Shown here piece by piece: positions 17,203 to 25,676 of a stretch of 64,000 nt of DNA. Within the stretch, counting starts at the first letter, position 1, and every line of letters starts with the position of its first letter. The DNA comes from Pseudomonas antarctica (lineage in GTDB: Bacteria > Pseudomonadota > Gammaproteobacteria > Pseudomonadales > Pseudomonadaceae), in the NCBI RefSeq assembly GCF_001647715.1, contig NZ_CP015600.1:558001-622000 (forward strand), given 5' to 3'. Below the pieces are notes generated by a model. That model was not told the DNA's origin. It saw only the letters and a list, made by a program, of their open reading frames with translations, and did not search any database. Both the position numbers and the translations under genes were made by a program.

Positions 17203-18614
17203 GTGAGTCTACGAGCCGCAAGCAGGCGCTGCTCAAGCGCCATCGCCGCAATAAACGCATGGGTCTGTTGGTCTGTTTGCTGGTGTTGGTCGGCGTGGGT
17301 GTGCTGGTGGCCTGGTGGCTGCCGCTGCTGTTGGCAGTGCTGGCCTGGGTCGCCCATGAGGCCTGGTTTGCCGACCATCTGTTTTACTCGCCCAAGGACG
17401 ACTACCAGTATCAGTTTGCAGCGGATACCGAGCAACCCAAGGTGGTGCTGAGCGAGGGCCGGCTGCTGCTGGGCGAAACCGTTGAGTTGTCGGGCGACGA
17501 GACGTTGATCCTCGCGCTGCGGCTCAAGAGCAGTGTGCTGGGCCGCTTTGTCGACCCGTTCATCGCGTTGCCCGACGGTGATCGCCAAGTATTCGAGCGC
17601 GGCGTTAATGGCCTGCGTTATCTGAACCTGACCGGCCAAGCGCAAGCGCTGCTCGATGGGCAGTTGCAGCTGCGTGGTCGGTTCTGTCGTGTGCAGGGCG
17701 CGCCCGTGTTGTCGGTATTCCGCCAGCCTGATGTGCGCCAGCAGCGGGTGATGGTGATTGCGCCCCATGCCGATGATGCCGAGCTTGCAGCTTTTGGCCT
17801 GTACAGTCAGGCGGCGCAACCCTGGATCGTGACGCTGACGGCCGGCGAGATTGAAGCCGAGCACTATCAGCAAATGGGCTTGGGCAAGCCTGAGGCGGCA
17901 CGGCTCAAGGGCCGTTTGCGCGCCTGGGACAGCATCGCTGTGCCGCGTTGGGCCGGGGTGCCGCAAGAACACTCCGTTCAGCTTGGGTATTTTTGCCTGC
18001 AGTTGGCGGCGATGAAGGCCGAGCCGGATCGCGCAGTGGCTTCTCGAGAGGCCGAGCTGAGCGATATTCGTGTATTTCGCCAATTCAACCCTTTCCCCTT
18101 GCCTGCCGACACCGACGGCCAGCCAACCTGGAACAATCTGTTGGCTGACCTGCGGGCCTTGCTGTTGATGGCGCGCCCTGAAGTCATCGTGTTGCCCCAT
18201 CCGGTGCTTGACCCGCACCCTGACCATATCTGCGCCCAGCAGGCCGTATTGGAAGCCTTGCAGGGCCTGGAGTGGCAGCCGACCACTTTGCTCGGCTACG
18301 CCAACCATCTGCATGACAACGACCGCTGGCCTATGGGGGATTCGGGCAACGGTGTTGCTTTGCCGCCAGCCTTTGATTCCACTTACACTTTGTCGCCTTA
18401 TTGCCTGCCGTTATCCCAAGACCGGCAATGTGACAAGGCGATGTCGTTGGGCATGATGCATGACCTGCAACCGAGGATGCCGTTCAAGCGGCGGGTGCGG
18501 CGTGTCATACAACGCCTGCTGGCGGGAAGAGCCGTTTCGCCGTGGGGTGAAAATGAGTTTTTTCGCAAGGCCGTCCGGCGGCATGAACTTTTTTGGTTCA
18601 TCAAGCACAAGTAA
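17199..18614 (+). CDS. dnpA: LPS-locus PIG-L family de-N-acetylase, DnpA-like
   Basis: DnpA (PA5002) is a PIG-L-type de-N-acetylase in the P. aeruginosa core cluster, noted for affecting antibiotic persistence. This 471-residue protein has two hydrophobic segments near the N-terminus (about residues 22-50) that anchor it in the inner membrane. The PIG-L zinc motif VIAPHADDAELAAFG lies at about 186-200, and HPVLDPHPDHICAQQ supplies further metal ligands near 333-347. It probably removes acetyl from a core amino sugar. It overlaps the Mig-14-type gene by four bases. Confidence 0.85.
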   Translation: MSESTSRKQALLKRHRRNKRMGLLVCLLVLVGVGVLVAWWLPLLLAVLAWVAHEAWFADHLFYSPKDDYQYQFAADTEQPKVVLSEGRLLLGETVELSGDETLILALRLKSSVLGRFVDPFIALPDGDRQVFERGVNGLRYLNLTGQAQALLDGQLQLRGRFCRVQGAPVLSVFRQPDVRQQRVMVIAPHADDAELAAFGLYSQAAQPWIVTLTAGEIEAEHYQQMGLGKPEAARLKGRLRAWDSIAVPRWAGVPQEHSVQLGYFCLQLAAMKAEPDRAVASREAELSDIRVFRQFNPFPLPADTDGQPTWNNLLADLRALLLMARPEVIVLPHPVLDPHPDHICAQQAVLEALQGLEWQPTTLLGYANHLHDNDRWPMGDSGNGVALPPAFDSTYTLSPYCLPLSQDRQCDKAMSLGMMHDLQPRMPFKRRVRRVIQRLLAGRAVSPWGENEFFRKAVRRHELFWFIKHK

Positions 18615-18673
18615 CGTTAAGCAACGAAGTGGCGTGCAGCACGTCCCAGTAAAAAAATGACAGTGAGTCCCCA

Positions 18674-19558
18674 GTGATTAATCCATGCCCCCGCATCCTT
18701 TTTCTTATCCCGTACTTTGGTCACTGGCCATTCTGGATGCCGTTTTTTCTCGAAAGCTGCAGACGCAACGCGGACATCGACTGGTTGTTATTCAGCGACT
18801 GTCCGATACCGGCCAACGTGCCGGACAACGTCCGGATTGAAAGTATTAGCTTTGCCGATTACTGCGCTTTGGTGTCACAGCGGTTGTACATCAACTTTGC
18901 GCCCCAGGCGCCGTACAAGCTGTGTGATATCAAGCCAGCGCTGGGGCACATTCATGCTGACCGCCTCAATGGCTACGATTTCTGGGCGTTTGGCGACCTC
19001 GACCTGATCTATGGCAACCTGCGCGAATACTTCACTGCTGATCGGTTGGCCGGCTATGACCTGTTCTCGACCCATGAGCGGCGGGTGGCCGGCCATTTGT
19101 GCCTGATGCGCAATACCGCCAGAAAGCGCCAAGTGTTCATGCAGATCAAGGATTGGGAAGCGCGCTTCACTGATCAGGAGCATCATGCCCTGGATGAAGG
19201 CGCGTTCAGCAGGATTTTCCTGTGGCGCAAGAATTTTCCGAAGCCGCTGTTCGAGCTGGTAGGCAAGCTCAACCCGTGGCGTCGGCGCAGTGAATTCACC
19301 GAGGCGTTCAGTACGCCGGGTGGTGCGATCAAATGGCACGACGGCAGTGATCGCTTCCCGCATCAATGGTTCTGGAATAATGGTCGCCTGACCAACGACA
19401 GGGATGGCGGTCGGGAATTTCCGTATTTCCATTTTGTCTGCTGGAAGCGTAATCAGTGGCCGTTGCTGCCGGCGCCAGACGCCGCGTACATCGAGACGCT
19501 GGCCGCTGAAAAAACCTGGGTTGTTGATGCCACAGGTTTCCATCGAGGAGAGTTATGA
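18674..19558 (+). CDS. DUF6625-type putative core glycosyltransferase
   Basis: This 294-residue protein has a GTG start with no strong ribosome site, 59 bases after dnpA. It opens with RILFLIPYFGHWPFWMPFFL and has WAFGDLDLIYGNLREYF at about 104-120, which looks like the DxD metal site of a GT-A glycosyltransferase. HFVCWKRNQWP lies near the end. I place it in the DUF6625 family from memory. It has no counterpart at this point in the PAO1 gene order, so it is an accessory core gene. It overlaps the next glycosyltransferase gene by four bases. The sugar is unknown. Confidence 0.7.
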   Translation: MINPCPRILFLIPYFGHWPFWMPFFLESCRRNADIDWLLFSDCPIPANVPDNVRIESISFADYCALVSQRLYINFAPQAPYKLCDIKPALGHIHADRLNGYDFWAFGDLDLIYGNLREYFTADRLAGYDLFSTHERRVAGHLCLMRNTARKRQVFMQIKDWEARFTDQEHHALDEGAFSRIFLWRKNFPKPLFELVGKLNPWRRRSEFTEAFSTPGGAIKWHDGSDRFPHQWFWNNGRLTNDRDGGREFPYFHFVCWKRNQWPLLPAPDAAYIETLAAEKTWVVDATGFHRGEL

Positions 19559-20709
19559 GTCGGCGTCTCAAGGTCCTGCAATTGCAGCCTGACTACAATG
19601 TTAAATCCCATGATTTTGCCGACCTGGCCGAACAGATCGTCAAGGCATTGCCTGCGGACCGCTATGAAGTCACCGCCGCCTTTTTGCGTGGCCGGCCTGG
19701 GCCTGCGGACCCGGTCAGTCGCGCCGCCACGTCCGTTTACTTTGAGTTTTCCGACAAGTCGCTCAAGGGCTTGAGACTTCGCGCCATGTGGCGGCTGTAT
19801 CAGTTTTGCCGCAAGGAAAAGTTTGACGTCGTGGTGTGCAACCGCTTCAAGCCGGTCAACATGATGTTGCAGCTGAACCGTTGGTTGAAGATCCCGTTGT
19901 GCATCGGCATCTCCCACGGCTTTGGCGAGTACGACCGCCTTTACCGACGCAAGCAGGCCCAGCGCTGGATCGACGAGCACTGGCGTTTTGTCGGCGTGTC
20001 GCCAGCGGTCAAGCAGTACCTGCTGGACTGCAAGTGCGGGTTTACCGACCGCAATACCTACGCCATTACCAATGCCATCGACATCGAGCAGGCCGAAGGC
20101 TTGCAGCATTCGCGTGAACGCGCGCGCGAGTTGCTGGGCATCGACCCTTCGGTTCGGTTGATCGGCGCCTTGGGGCGACTGGTGCCGGTGAAGGGCCACA
20201 CCTATTTGTTGCAGGCATTTGCGGCGCTTAAAGACCGATACCCTTCGGCGCAGCTCGCCATCATTGGTGCCGGGCGCGAAGAGTCCAACCTGGCCGCGCA
20301 AATCAACAGCCTTGGTCTGGCGGGTCGTGTGCATTTGCTGGGCTTCAAGGAAAATGCCCTGCAATACGTACGCGCCTTTGATATCTGGGCGATGCCTTCG
20401 CTGGCAGAAGGCTTGGGCCTGGCATTGCTGGAAGGCATGAGCGGTCGCCTGCCAGTGATCGCCTCAAGCGTACCGGCCATGCTGCCGCTGATTGAAGGCG
20501 CGGGTGGCCTGGCCGTGGAGCCGGCCAACGTGCCCGAGCTGACCCAGGCGCTGGACACCTACCTGGCGCTGTCCGATGAAGCGCTCGCGCAGAAAGGCGA
20601 GCAGGCTTATCAGTACCTTCAGGCGCAGCACGACATTGAGGTGTTCCGCCAGGAATACCTGGAACTGATTGATTCAGGATTGGCTCAAGCACGCAGGAAC
20701 AATGTATGA
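19555..20709 (+). CDS. Core/surface-sugar glycosyltransferase, GT4 family (Ssg-like position)
   Basis: This 384-residue GT4 enzyme lies where P. aeruginosa has PA5001 (Ssg). The N-terminal acceptor half is RLKVLQLQPDYNVKSHDFAD. The donor half has IGALGRLVPVKGHTYLLQAF and the E-x7-E-type motif AEGLGLALLEGM. It is a paralogue of the WapH-like enzyme at 15176. It is coupled to both neighbours by ATGA overlaps. It probably adds an outer-core sugar, but donor and acceptor are unknown. Confidence 0.8.
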   Translation: MSRRLKVLQLQPDYNVKSHDFADLAEQIVKALPADRYEVTAAFLRGRPGPADPVSRAATSVYFEFSDKSLKGLRLRAMWRLYQFCRKEKFDVVVCNRFKPVNMMLQLNRWLKIPLCIGISHGFGEYDRLYRRKQAQRWIDEHWRFVGVSPAVKQYLLDCKCGFTDRNTYAITNAIDIEQAEGLQHSRERARELLGIDPSVRLIGALGRLVPVKGHTYLLQAFAALKDRYPSAQLAIIGAGREESNLAAQINSLGLAGRVHLLGFKENALQYVRAFDIWAMPSLAEGLGLALLEGMSGRLPVIASSVPAMLPLIEGAGGLAVEPANVPELTQALDTYLALSDEALAQKGEQAYQYLQAQHDIEVFRQEYLELIDSGLAQARRNNV

Positions 20710-21590
20710 ACCAGAGTCAGCCCTTGGTCACGGTGATCATCGCGTCTTACAACCATGCGCCCTACATTGAGGAAAGCATCCTCAGTGTCCTGAACCAGAC
20801 GTATCCCAACATCGAGCTGTTGGTGATTGACGATGGGTCGACAGACGACAGTGTCGAGCGCATTCGTCGATTGCAGGAACACCATGCCTTCGACTTTCGT
20901 GTCCAGCAGAATCAAGGGCTGACCAATACGCTCAATGGCGCGATTGCCCGCTCTCAAGGCCCGCTGATTGTGCCGTTCGGCTCCGACGACATCATGTTGC
21001 CGGAGCGCATAGCGACCCAGGTGGCCTATATGGATGGCAAGCCTGAGGTGGGTATCTGTGCCGGTAATATCGAGCTGATCGACTCCAACGGCGAGCTGTT
21101 TCCCGAGAAGCGCCAGCGCCGGGATGTGCCTTTTCGGCGCCTGGACTTCGACGATATGTTTCTGGAGCGCAAACCCTACCCGCCAGCGCCCACGCTGATG
21201 ATCCGGCGCGAGGCGCTGGAAAAGGTCGGTGGGTTCGACCCGCAGATTCGCCTGGAAGACTTGTTGATCGAGCTGAAGATTACCCGCGCCGGGTACTTCA
21301 TCGACGGTTTGAACGTGGTGATGGCGCGCTACCGCAAGCACGCTACCAACTCGTACAAGAATCATCGATTCATGATCGACAACATCCTGCGTTCCTACGC
21401 GCTGTTCAGTGACCACCCGCAATATGACGAGGTGCGTTACAAGTTCCTAAGCTCCATGTTCCTCAAGACGTCCAATCGCAATCGTGCATTGGCGCGAGAG
21501 CTGTTGGCGCAGATCCCGTTTGGTGCCTGGAACAAGAAAACCTGGCGCGGCCTTGGCCGACTGTACTTTTCCCCGCTGGAAAAAGACTGA
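20706..21590 (+). CDS. GT2 family glycosyltransferase (WapR-like position)
   Basis: This 294-residue GT-A fold glycosyltransferase has VTVIIASYNHAPYIEESILS at the start, the nucleotide-sugar motif LLVIDDGSTDDSVERI, and PFGSDDIMLPERIATQ with its DD pair. Near 150-175 it has FDDMFLERKPYPPAPTLMIR. By position it matches WapR (PA5000), the core rhamnosyltransferase that makes the O-antigen-accepting glycoform, but without alignment the sugar is not certain. It is the last gene of the outer-core operon and is convergent with the ligase gene. A hairpin follows within 11 bases. Confidence 0.78.
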   Translation: MNQSQPLVTVIIASYNHAPYIEESILSVLNQTYPNIELLVIDDGSTDDSVERIRRLQEHHAFDFRVQQNQGLTNTLNGAIARSQGPLIVPFGSDDIMLPERIATQVAYMDGKPEVGICAGNIELIDSNGELFPEKRQRRDVPFRRLDFDDMFLERKPYPPAPTLMIRREALEKVGGFDPQIRLEDLLIELKITRAGYFIDGLNVVMARYRKHATNSYKNHRFMIDNILRSYALFSDHPQYDEVRYKFLSSMFLKTSNRNRALARELLAQIPFGAWNKKTWRGLGRLYFSPLEKD

Positions 21591-21600
21591 TACCGCGTGA

Positions 21601-21624
21601 GTGCGCCCCGTTTCAGGGGCGCAC
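21601..21624. terminator. Hairpin between the convergent GT2 and O-antigen ligase genes
   Basis: GTGCGCCCC and GGGGCGCAC form a perfect 9-bp stem with a 6-base loop. It lies in the 45-base gap between the convergent stops at 21590 and 21636. There is no T tract on either side, so it is an atypical candidate terminator. Confidence 0.5.
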
Positions 21625-21635
21625 CGGGCTCGCCT

Positions 21636-23495
21636 TCAGGTGGCAGGGCGAGCGAGTGTGAGGACCTGCTCGCGGATTTTCAGCGTGGCTTGCGGCGATG
21701 CGACCGACGCATACCCGTTGGCCAGCTGTTCGAAGTGGGTTTCGAACAACCAGTTGCGGTCCTGCGAATAGCGTTGCATATGCTTCAAGTTGCGCTGGCG
21801 CAGCGTGTTGCGCAGCGCTGACGGAAAGATGCGCATGTCTGCCACGTCAATCAGGCCGAACTCACCGTCTTCCAAGAGCAGCACATTGCCCAAATGCAGG
21901 GAGCGGAAGTACACACCGCGCTCGTGCAACTGAGCCATAAACCGGCCGAACCGTTCAATCAGCGATTCACGCAGGCTGCTGTCCAGGCTTTGCAGGGCCT
22001 GACGCAGCGTCAGGCCGGGCAGCGGCCGATAGTGCACGGCGCTGCTGCCATCCTGCAGGTAATACAGATCAAGGATGGCCGGTGATGCAATGCCTAGCCG
22101 TCGCAGTTGTTCGCTGTTGCTGACAAAGCGTTCCGAATAGGGGTTGAACATGCCGGAGGTGTACCAGCGGCGGGCCCGGAACAGCTTGAGGAAGCTACCA
22201 TCCTGCAGGCGCAGGACTTTCGGCCCAAGACCATCTTCCTCGATGACATCAGCGCCGCTGCGCAGTGCTTCAAACGCCTGCTGCTTGGGCGTTTGCACCG
22301 GAATGCGCAGCAGGCTGCCACGACGTTTGGCGATGCTCAGGCCGGCGATCAGGGCCAGGGGGATCCACAGCAGGAACCAGTGCTCCTTGGGCCGCGACAG
22401 GATGCCACCGCCTTCGGTCAGGCCGGCGCCGATGCCGTAGGCCAGCAGGGCGGAAGTCATTAGGAACAGCGGCTGTGCCCGCTCTTTAAAGCCTTTGTAC
22501 AGGCCCCAGCCAAGCATGAAGATCCACGGGATAAAGCCGATGATGCCGACGTAATAGAGCACGCCGAGCGCAAAGCTGTGGGGTTCCATCAGCTCGACAC
22601 CGCCCACGATCAGGGACAATTCGGAGTCGTAGCTGTGTCCGATGAAGGGGTGCTCGGCGATACGCTGCAGCGTCATGCCCCACAACTCAAAGCGGTACGA
22701 ACTGCCACGCTCGGTAATTGCTTCGGGATAAAACAGCAGAAGCGCCGCAGCCCCCAGCACCAGGGTTGCAATCATCAGTGCCGAGCGGCGATTGCGGCTG
22801 ACAAAGGCGATCCATACGGCGGCCAGCGTCAGCGCAACCAGCGGCGTGCGGGAGCCGGTGGCCAGGATCGCTAACGTCATGATCGCCAGTGCAGGCGCAC
22901 TGAAGCACAGCACGCGAAGGCGCTGGGTGGTGATGCAGATATAGAGCCAATAGACGCAGAAAAAGCCGAAGAGGTGGGAGCTGAGCAGTGGGTTGTCGAG
23001 GGCACCACGGCCCCCGATCATGCGCATGCTCAGGCCGGGCTCGAAGCCTTTGGCGAATGCCACCAGGTTGCACAGGCACACCACCAGCGCGATCACGGCG
23101 GCACTGAAGAATATCGGCTTGAACAGCTCTTTGCGGTAATGCAGCAGCAGCCCGCAGCCGGCAAACAGCATGAACGTTTGCAGTGGCACCTTGAACAGGT
23201 TGGAGTCGCCGGTAGGTTCCGGGCTCCACAACACGGTGGTCAGCGCCCAGGCGCAAAACGCCAGGAACGCGACGATCAGGGGTTCACGCAACAGCTCCTT
23301 GATTTCCCGAGGGCGCAAGCACAGCAGGAACAAGGTCGGCACACTGAAAAAACCGTAGTAGAACCGGTGCATGACATTGCGATTGGTGACGTAGAACAGC
23401 GAACTCAGGAGCAACAACAAGCCAATGGGCAAAATCCATAGGACCAGGAAGTCGAAAACGCGATTTGAGCCGTAGGCAAGGCGCTTGGAGTGCAT
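21636..23495 (-). CDS. waaL: O-antigen ligase fused to a C-terminal kinase-like domain
   Basis: The protein has 619 residues. Residues 1 to about 395 form a polytopic membrane domain with roughly ten to twelve hydrophobic segments. The periplasmic-loop motif SRTPL is near 215 and MEPHSFALGVLYYVG holds H306, matching the essential His and Arg of WaaL. From about 405 a soluble WaaP/InaA-like fold follows, with FLKLFRARRW (possible ATP lysine), the loop VYFRSLHLGNVLL and FGLIDVADMR. In the loop, H and D of the HRD motif are replaced by F530 and S532. In P. aeruginosa these are two adjacent genes (waaL PA4999 and PA4998), so this is a fusion. It should join O-antigen or another polymer to the core. 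Confidence 0.85.
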   Translation of the reverse strand: MHSKRLAYGSNRVFDFLVLWILPIGLLLLLSSLFYVTNRNVMHRFYYGFFSVPTLFLLCLRPREIKELLREPLIVAFLAFCAWALTTVLWSPEPTGDSNLFKVPLQTFMLFAGCGLLLHYRKELFKPIFFSAAVIALVVCLCNLVAFAKGFEPGLSMRMIGGRGALDNPLLSSHLFGFFCVYWLYICITTQRLRVLCFSAPALAIMTLAILATGSRTPLVALTLAAVWIAFVSRNRRSALMIATLVLGAAALLLFYPEAITERGSSYRFELWGMTLQRIAEHPFIGHSYDSELSLIVGGVELMEPHSFALGVLYYVGIIGFIPWIFMLGWGLYKGFKERAQPLFLMTSALLAYGIGAGLTEGGGILSRPKEHWFLLWIPLALIAGLSIAKRRGSLLRIPVQTPKQQAFEALRSGADVIEEDGLGPKVLRLQDGSFLKLFRARRWYTSGMFNPYSERFVSNSEQLRRLGIASPAILDLYYLQDGSSAVHYRPLPGLTLRQALQSLDSSLRESLIERFGRFMAQLHERGVYFRSLHLGNVLLLEDGEFGLIDVADMRIFPSALRNTLRQRNLKHMQRYSQDRNWLFETHFEQLANGYASVASPQATLKIREQVLTLARPAT

Positions 23496-23560
23496 ACAGA
23501 AAAGCCATTCCAGAATTGAGAAAGCCGACCATCTTAAAGTAGTCGCTATGTAATGTCGTC

Positions 23561-23591
23561 GGTTGGATCCAACCGGGCCGTGGGTTATACC
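23561..23591 (+). promoter_or_regulatory. Candidate msbA promoter with overlapping 14-bp palindrome
   Basis: TTGGAT (23563-23568) and TATACC (23586-23591) are 17 bases apart. The -35 lies inside a perfect palindrome, GGTTGGATCCAACC (23561-23574), which could be an operator for a dimeric regulator. It lies 64 bases before the msbA start. Confidence 0.4.
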
Positions 23592-23654
23592 GGGTGCAAG
23601 TACAACAGAGAAGCTGTGCTAAAGTCAGCCTCCTTTTTCAAAACGCCGCGTGAT

Positions 23655-25460
23655 ATGACCGACTCCAGTCCGAGCGCAAGCCCTTCGAGCTTGAAAATAT
23701 ACTTCCGCCTGCTCATGTACGTTAAGCCCTATGCCGGCTTGTTCGCGCTGAGTATCGTTGGATTTCTGATTTTCGCGTCGACCCAGCCCATGCTGGGGTA
23801 CATCCTCAAGTACTTCGTCGACGGCCTATCCAACCCGGAAGCGGTGCTGTTCCCCAACGTACCGTTCCTGCGCGACCTGCAATTGCTGCAAGCCGTGCCT
23901 TTATTGATCATTCTGATCGCGGCCTGGCAGGGCCTGGGTTCGTTCCTGGGCAACTACCTGCTGGCCAAGGTCTCCCTGGGCCTGGTCCACGACCTGCGCG
24001 TGCAGTTATTCAATAACCTGCTGACGCTGCCCAACCGCTACTTCGATAACCACAACTCCGGGCATCTGATTTCCCGCATCACCTTTAACGTGACCATGGT
24101 CACGGGTGCGGCGACCGATGCCATCAAGGTGGTGATTCGCGAAGGCATGACGGTGATCTTCCTGTTTGCCTCACTGCTGTTCATGAACTGGCGCTTGACG
24201 CTGGTGATGATCGCCATCCTGCCGCTGATTGCGGTGATGGTCAGCACGGCCAGCAAGAAATTCCGCAAGCAGAGCAAGAAGATCCAGGTGGCCATGGGCG
24301 ACGTGACCCACGTGGCTTCCGAAACCATCCAGGGCTACCGCGTGGTGCGCAGCTTCGGCGGCGAAGTCTACGAAGAGAAGCGCTTCTTCAAGGCCAGCCA
24401 GGGCAACACCGACAAGCAGCTGCGCATGACCCGCACCGGGGCGATCTACACGCCGTTGCTGCAACTGGTGATCTACACCGCCATGGCCGTGCTGATGTTC
24501 CTGGTGCTTTACCTTCGCGGCGATGCGTCTGCTGGCGACATGGTTGCCTACATCACCTTGGCCGGCCTGTTACCCAAGCCCATCCGTCAACTCTCGGAAG
24601 TCAGCTCGACCATCCAGAAAGGCGTGGCGGGTGCTGAAAGCATTTTCGAACAGTTGGACGAAGAGAAGGAAGTCGACCGCGGCACCGTCGAACGCGACAA
24701 GGTCAGCGGCCGCCTGGACGTACGTAACCTGAACTTCACCTACCCCGGCACCGAACGCCATGTGCTCAAGGACATCAGCTTTACGGCCGAACCTGGGCAG
24801 ATGATCGCTCTGGTGGGCCGCTCCGGCAGCGGCAAGTCGACCCTGGCCAGCCTGATCCCGCGGTTCTACCACCATGAAAGCGGCGAAATCCTGCTCGACG
24901 GTGTAGAGATCGAAGATTACAAACTGCTCAACCTGCGCAAGCACATTGCCCAGGTGACCCAGCATGTCACCCTGTTCAGCGACACCGTGACCAACAACAT
25001 CGCCTACGGCGACCTGGCCGGTGCGCCACGGGCAGACGTTGAAGCGGCGGCGGCGGATGCCTATGCCAAGGACTTCATCGACCAGTTGCCCAAAGGCTTC
25101 GATACCCAGGTGGGCGAAAACGGCGTGCTGTTGTCCGGCGGCCAACGCCAGCGCCTGGCAATCGCCCGGGCCTTGCTCAAGAATGCGCCGCTGCTGATTC
25201 TCGACGAGGCCACCTCGGCCCTCGACACCGAATCCGAACGGCACATTCAGGCGGCTCTGGACAAGGTCATGCAGGGCCGCACCACCCTGGTGATTGCGCA
25301 CCGCTTGTCCACTATCGAGAAGGCCGACCTGATCCTGGTGATGGACGACGGCCGGATTGTCGAGCGCGGTACCCACGCCGAGTTGCTCAAGCAGAACGGC
25401 TATTACGCGCGTCTGCATGCCATGGGCCTGGACGCGCCGGTGTCTGCCGACATCACCTAA
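23655..25460 (+). CDS. msbA: Lipid A/LPS core flippase, ABC transporter
   Basis: MsbA uses ATP to flip core-lipid A from the cytoplasmic to the periplasmic leaflet of the inner membrane. The 601-residue half-transporter has six membrane segments in residues 20-330, then the nucleotide-binding domain: Walker A GRSGSGKST at about 387, signature LSGGQRQR near 492, Walker B LLILDEATS, and H-loop IAHRLST. The start at 23655 gives MTDSSPSASPSSLKIYFRLL; the longer in-frame reading begins in the promoter region and is unlikely. A REPIN separates it from hldE. Confidence 0.97.
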   Translation: MTDSSPSASPSSLKIYFRLLMYVKPYAGLFALSIVGFLIFASTQPMLGYILKYFVDGLSNPEAVLFPNVPFLRDLQLLQAVPLLIILIAAWQGLGSFLGNYLLAKVSLGLVHDLRVQLFNNLLTLPNRYFDNHNSGHLISRITFNVTMVTGAATDAIKVVIREGMTVIFLFASLLFMNWRLTLVMIAILPLIAVMVSTASKKFRKQSKKIQVAMGDVTHVASETIQGYRVVRSFGGEVYEEKRFFKASQGNTDKQLRMTRTGAIYTPLLQLVIYTAMAVLMFLVLYLRGDASAGDMVAYITLAGLLPKPIRQLSEVSSTIQKGVAGAESIFEQLDEEKEVDRGTVERDKVSGRLDVRNLNFTYPGTERHVLKDISFTAEPGQMIALVGRSGSGKSTLASLIPRFYHHESGEILLDGVEIEDYKLLNLRKHIAQVTQHVTLFSDTVTNNIAYGDLAGAPRADVEAAAADAYAKDFIDQLPKGFDTQVGENGVLLSGGQRQRLAIARALLKNAPLLILDEATSALDTESERHIQAALDKVMQGRTTLVIAHRLSTIEKADLILVMDDGRIVERGTHAELLKQNGYYARLHAMGLDAPVSADIT

Positions 25461-25465
25461 AACCC

Positions 25466-25555
25466 TGTGGGCGCGGGCTTGCCCGCGATAGCACAGTGTC
25501 AGTCACCGAATGTTTCGACTGATTCAACGCTGTCGCGGGCAAGCCCGCTCCCGCC
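25466..25555. repeat. REPIN-type inverted repeat, GGGCTTGCCCGCGA class
   Basis: GCGCGGGCTTGCCCGCGAT at the left pairs with TCGCGGGCAAGCCCGC at the right across a loop of about 40 bases. The two arms are slightly different. It lies between msbA and hldE. Confidence 0.88.
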
Positions 25556-25633
25556 GGTGTTCATCGGTGGATTCCCTGGCAGGCCTGCCACACAATCTTC
25601 TGTCACGCCCTCCACAAGCCGCCTGTAACCCTG

Positions 25634-25642
25634 TGCTAATAT
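25634..25642 (+). promoter_or_regulatory. Candidate extended -10 promoter of hldE
   Basis: TGCTAATAT is an extended -10 element 35 bases before the hldE ATG. No good -35 is seen, which is allowed for this class. Confidence 0.4.
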
Positions 25643-25676
25643 CGCGCCCCTGTTCATTTTGTATGTGGGTTGCTCC

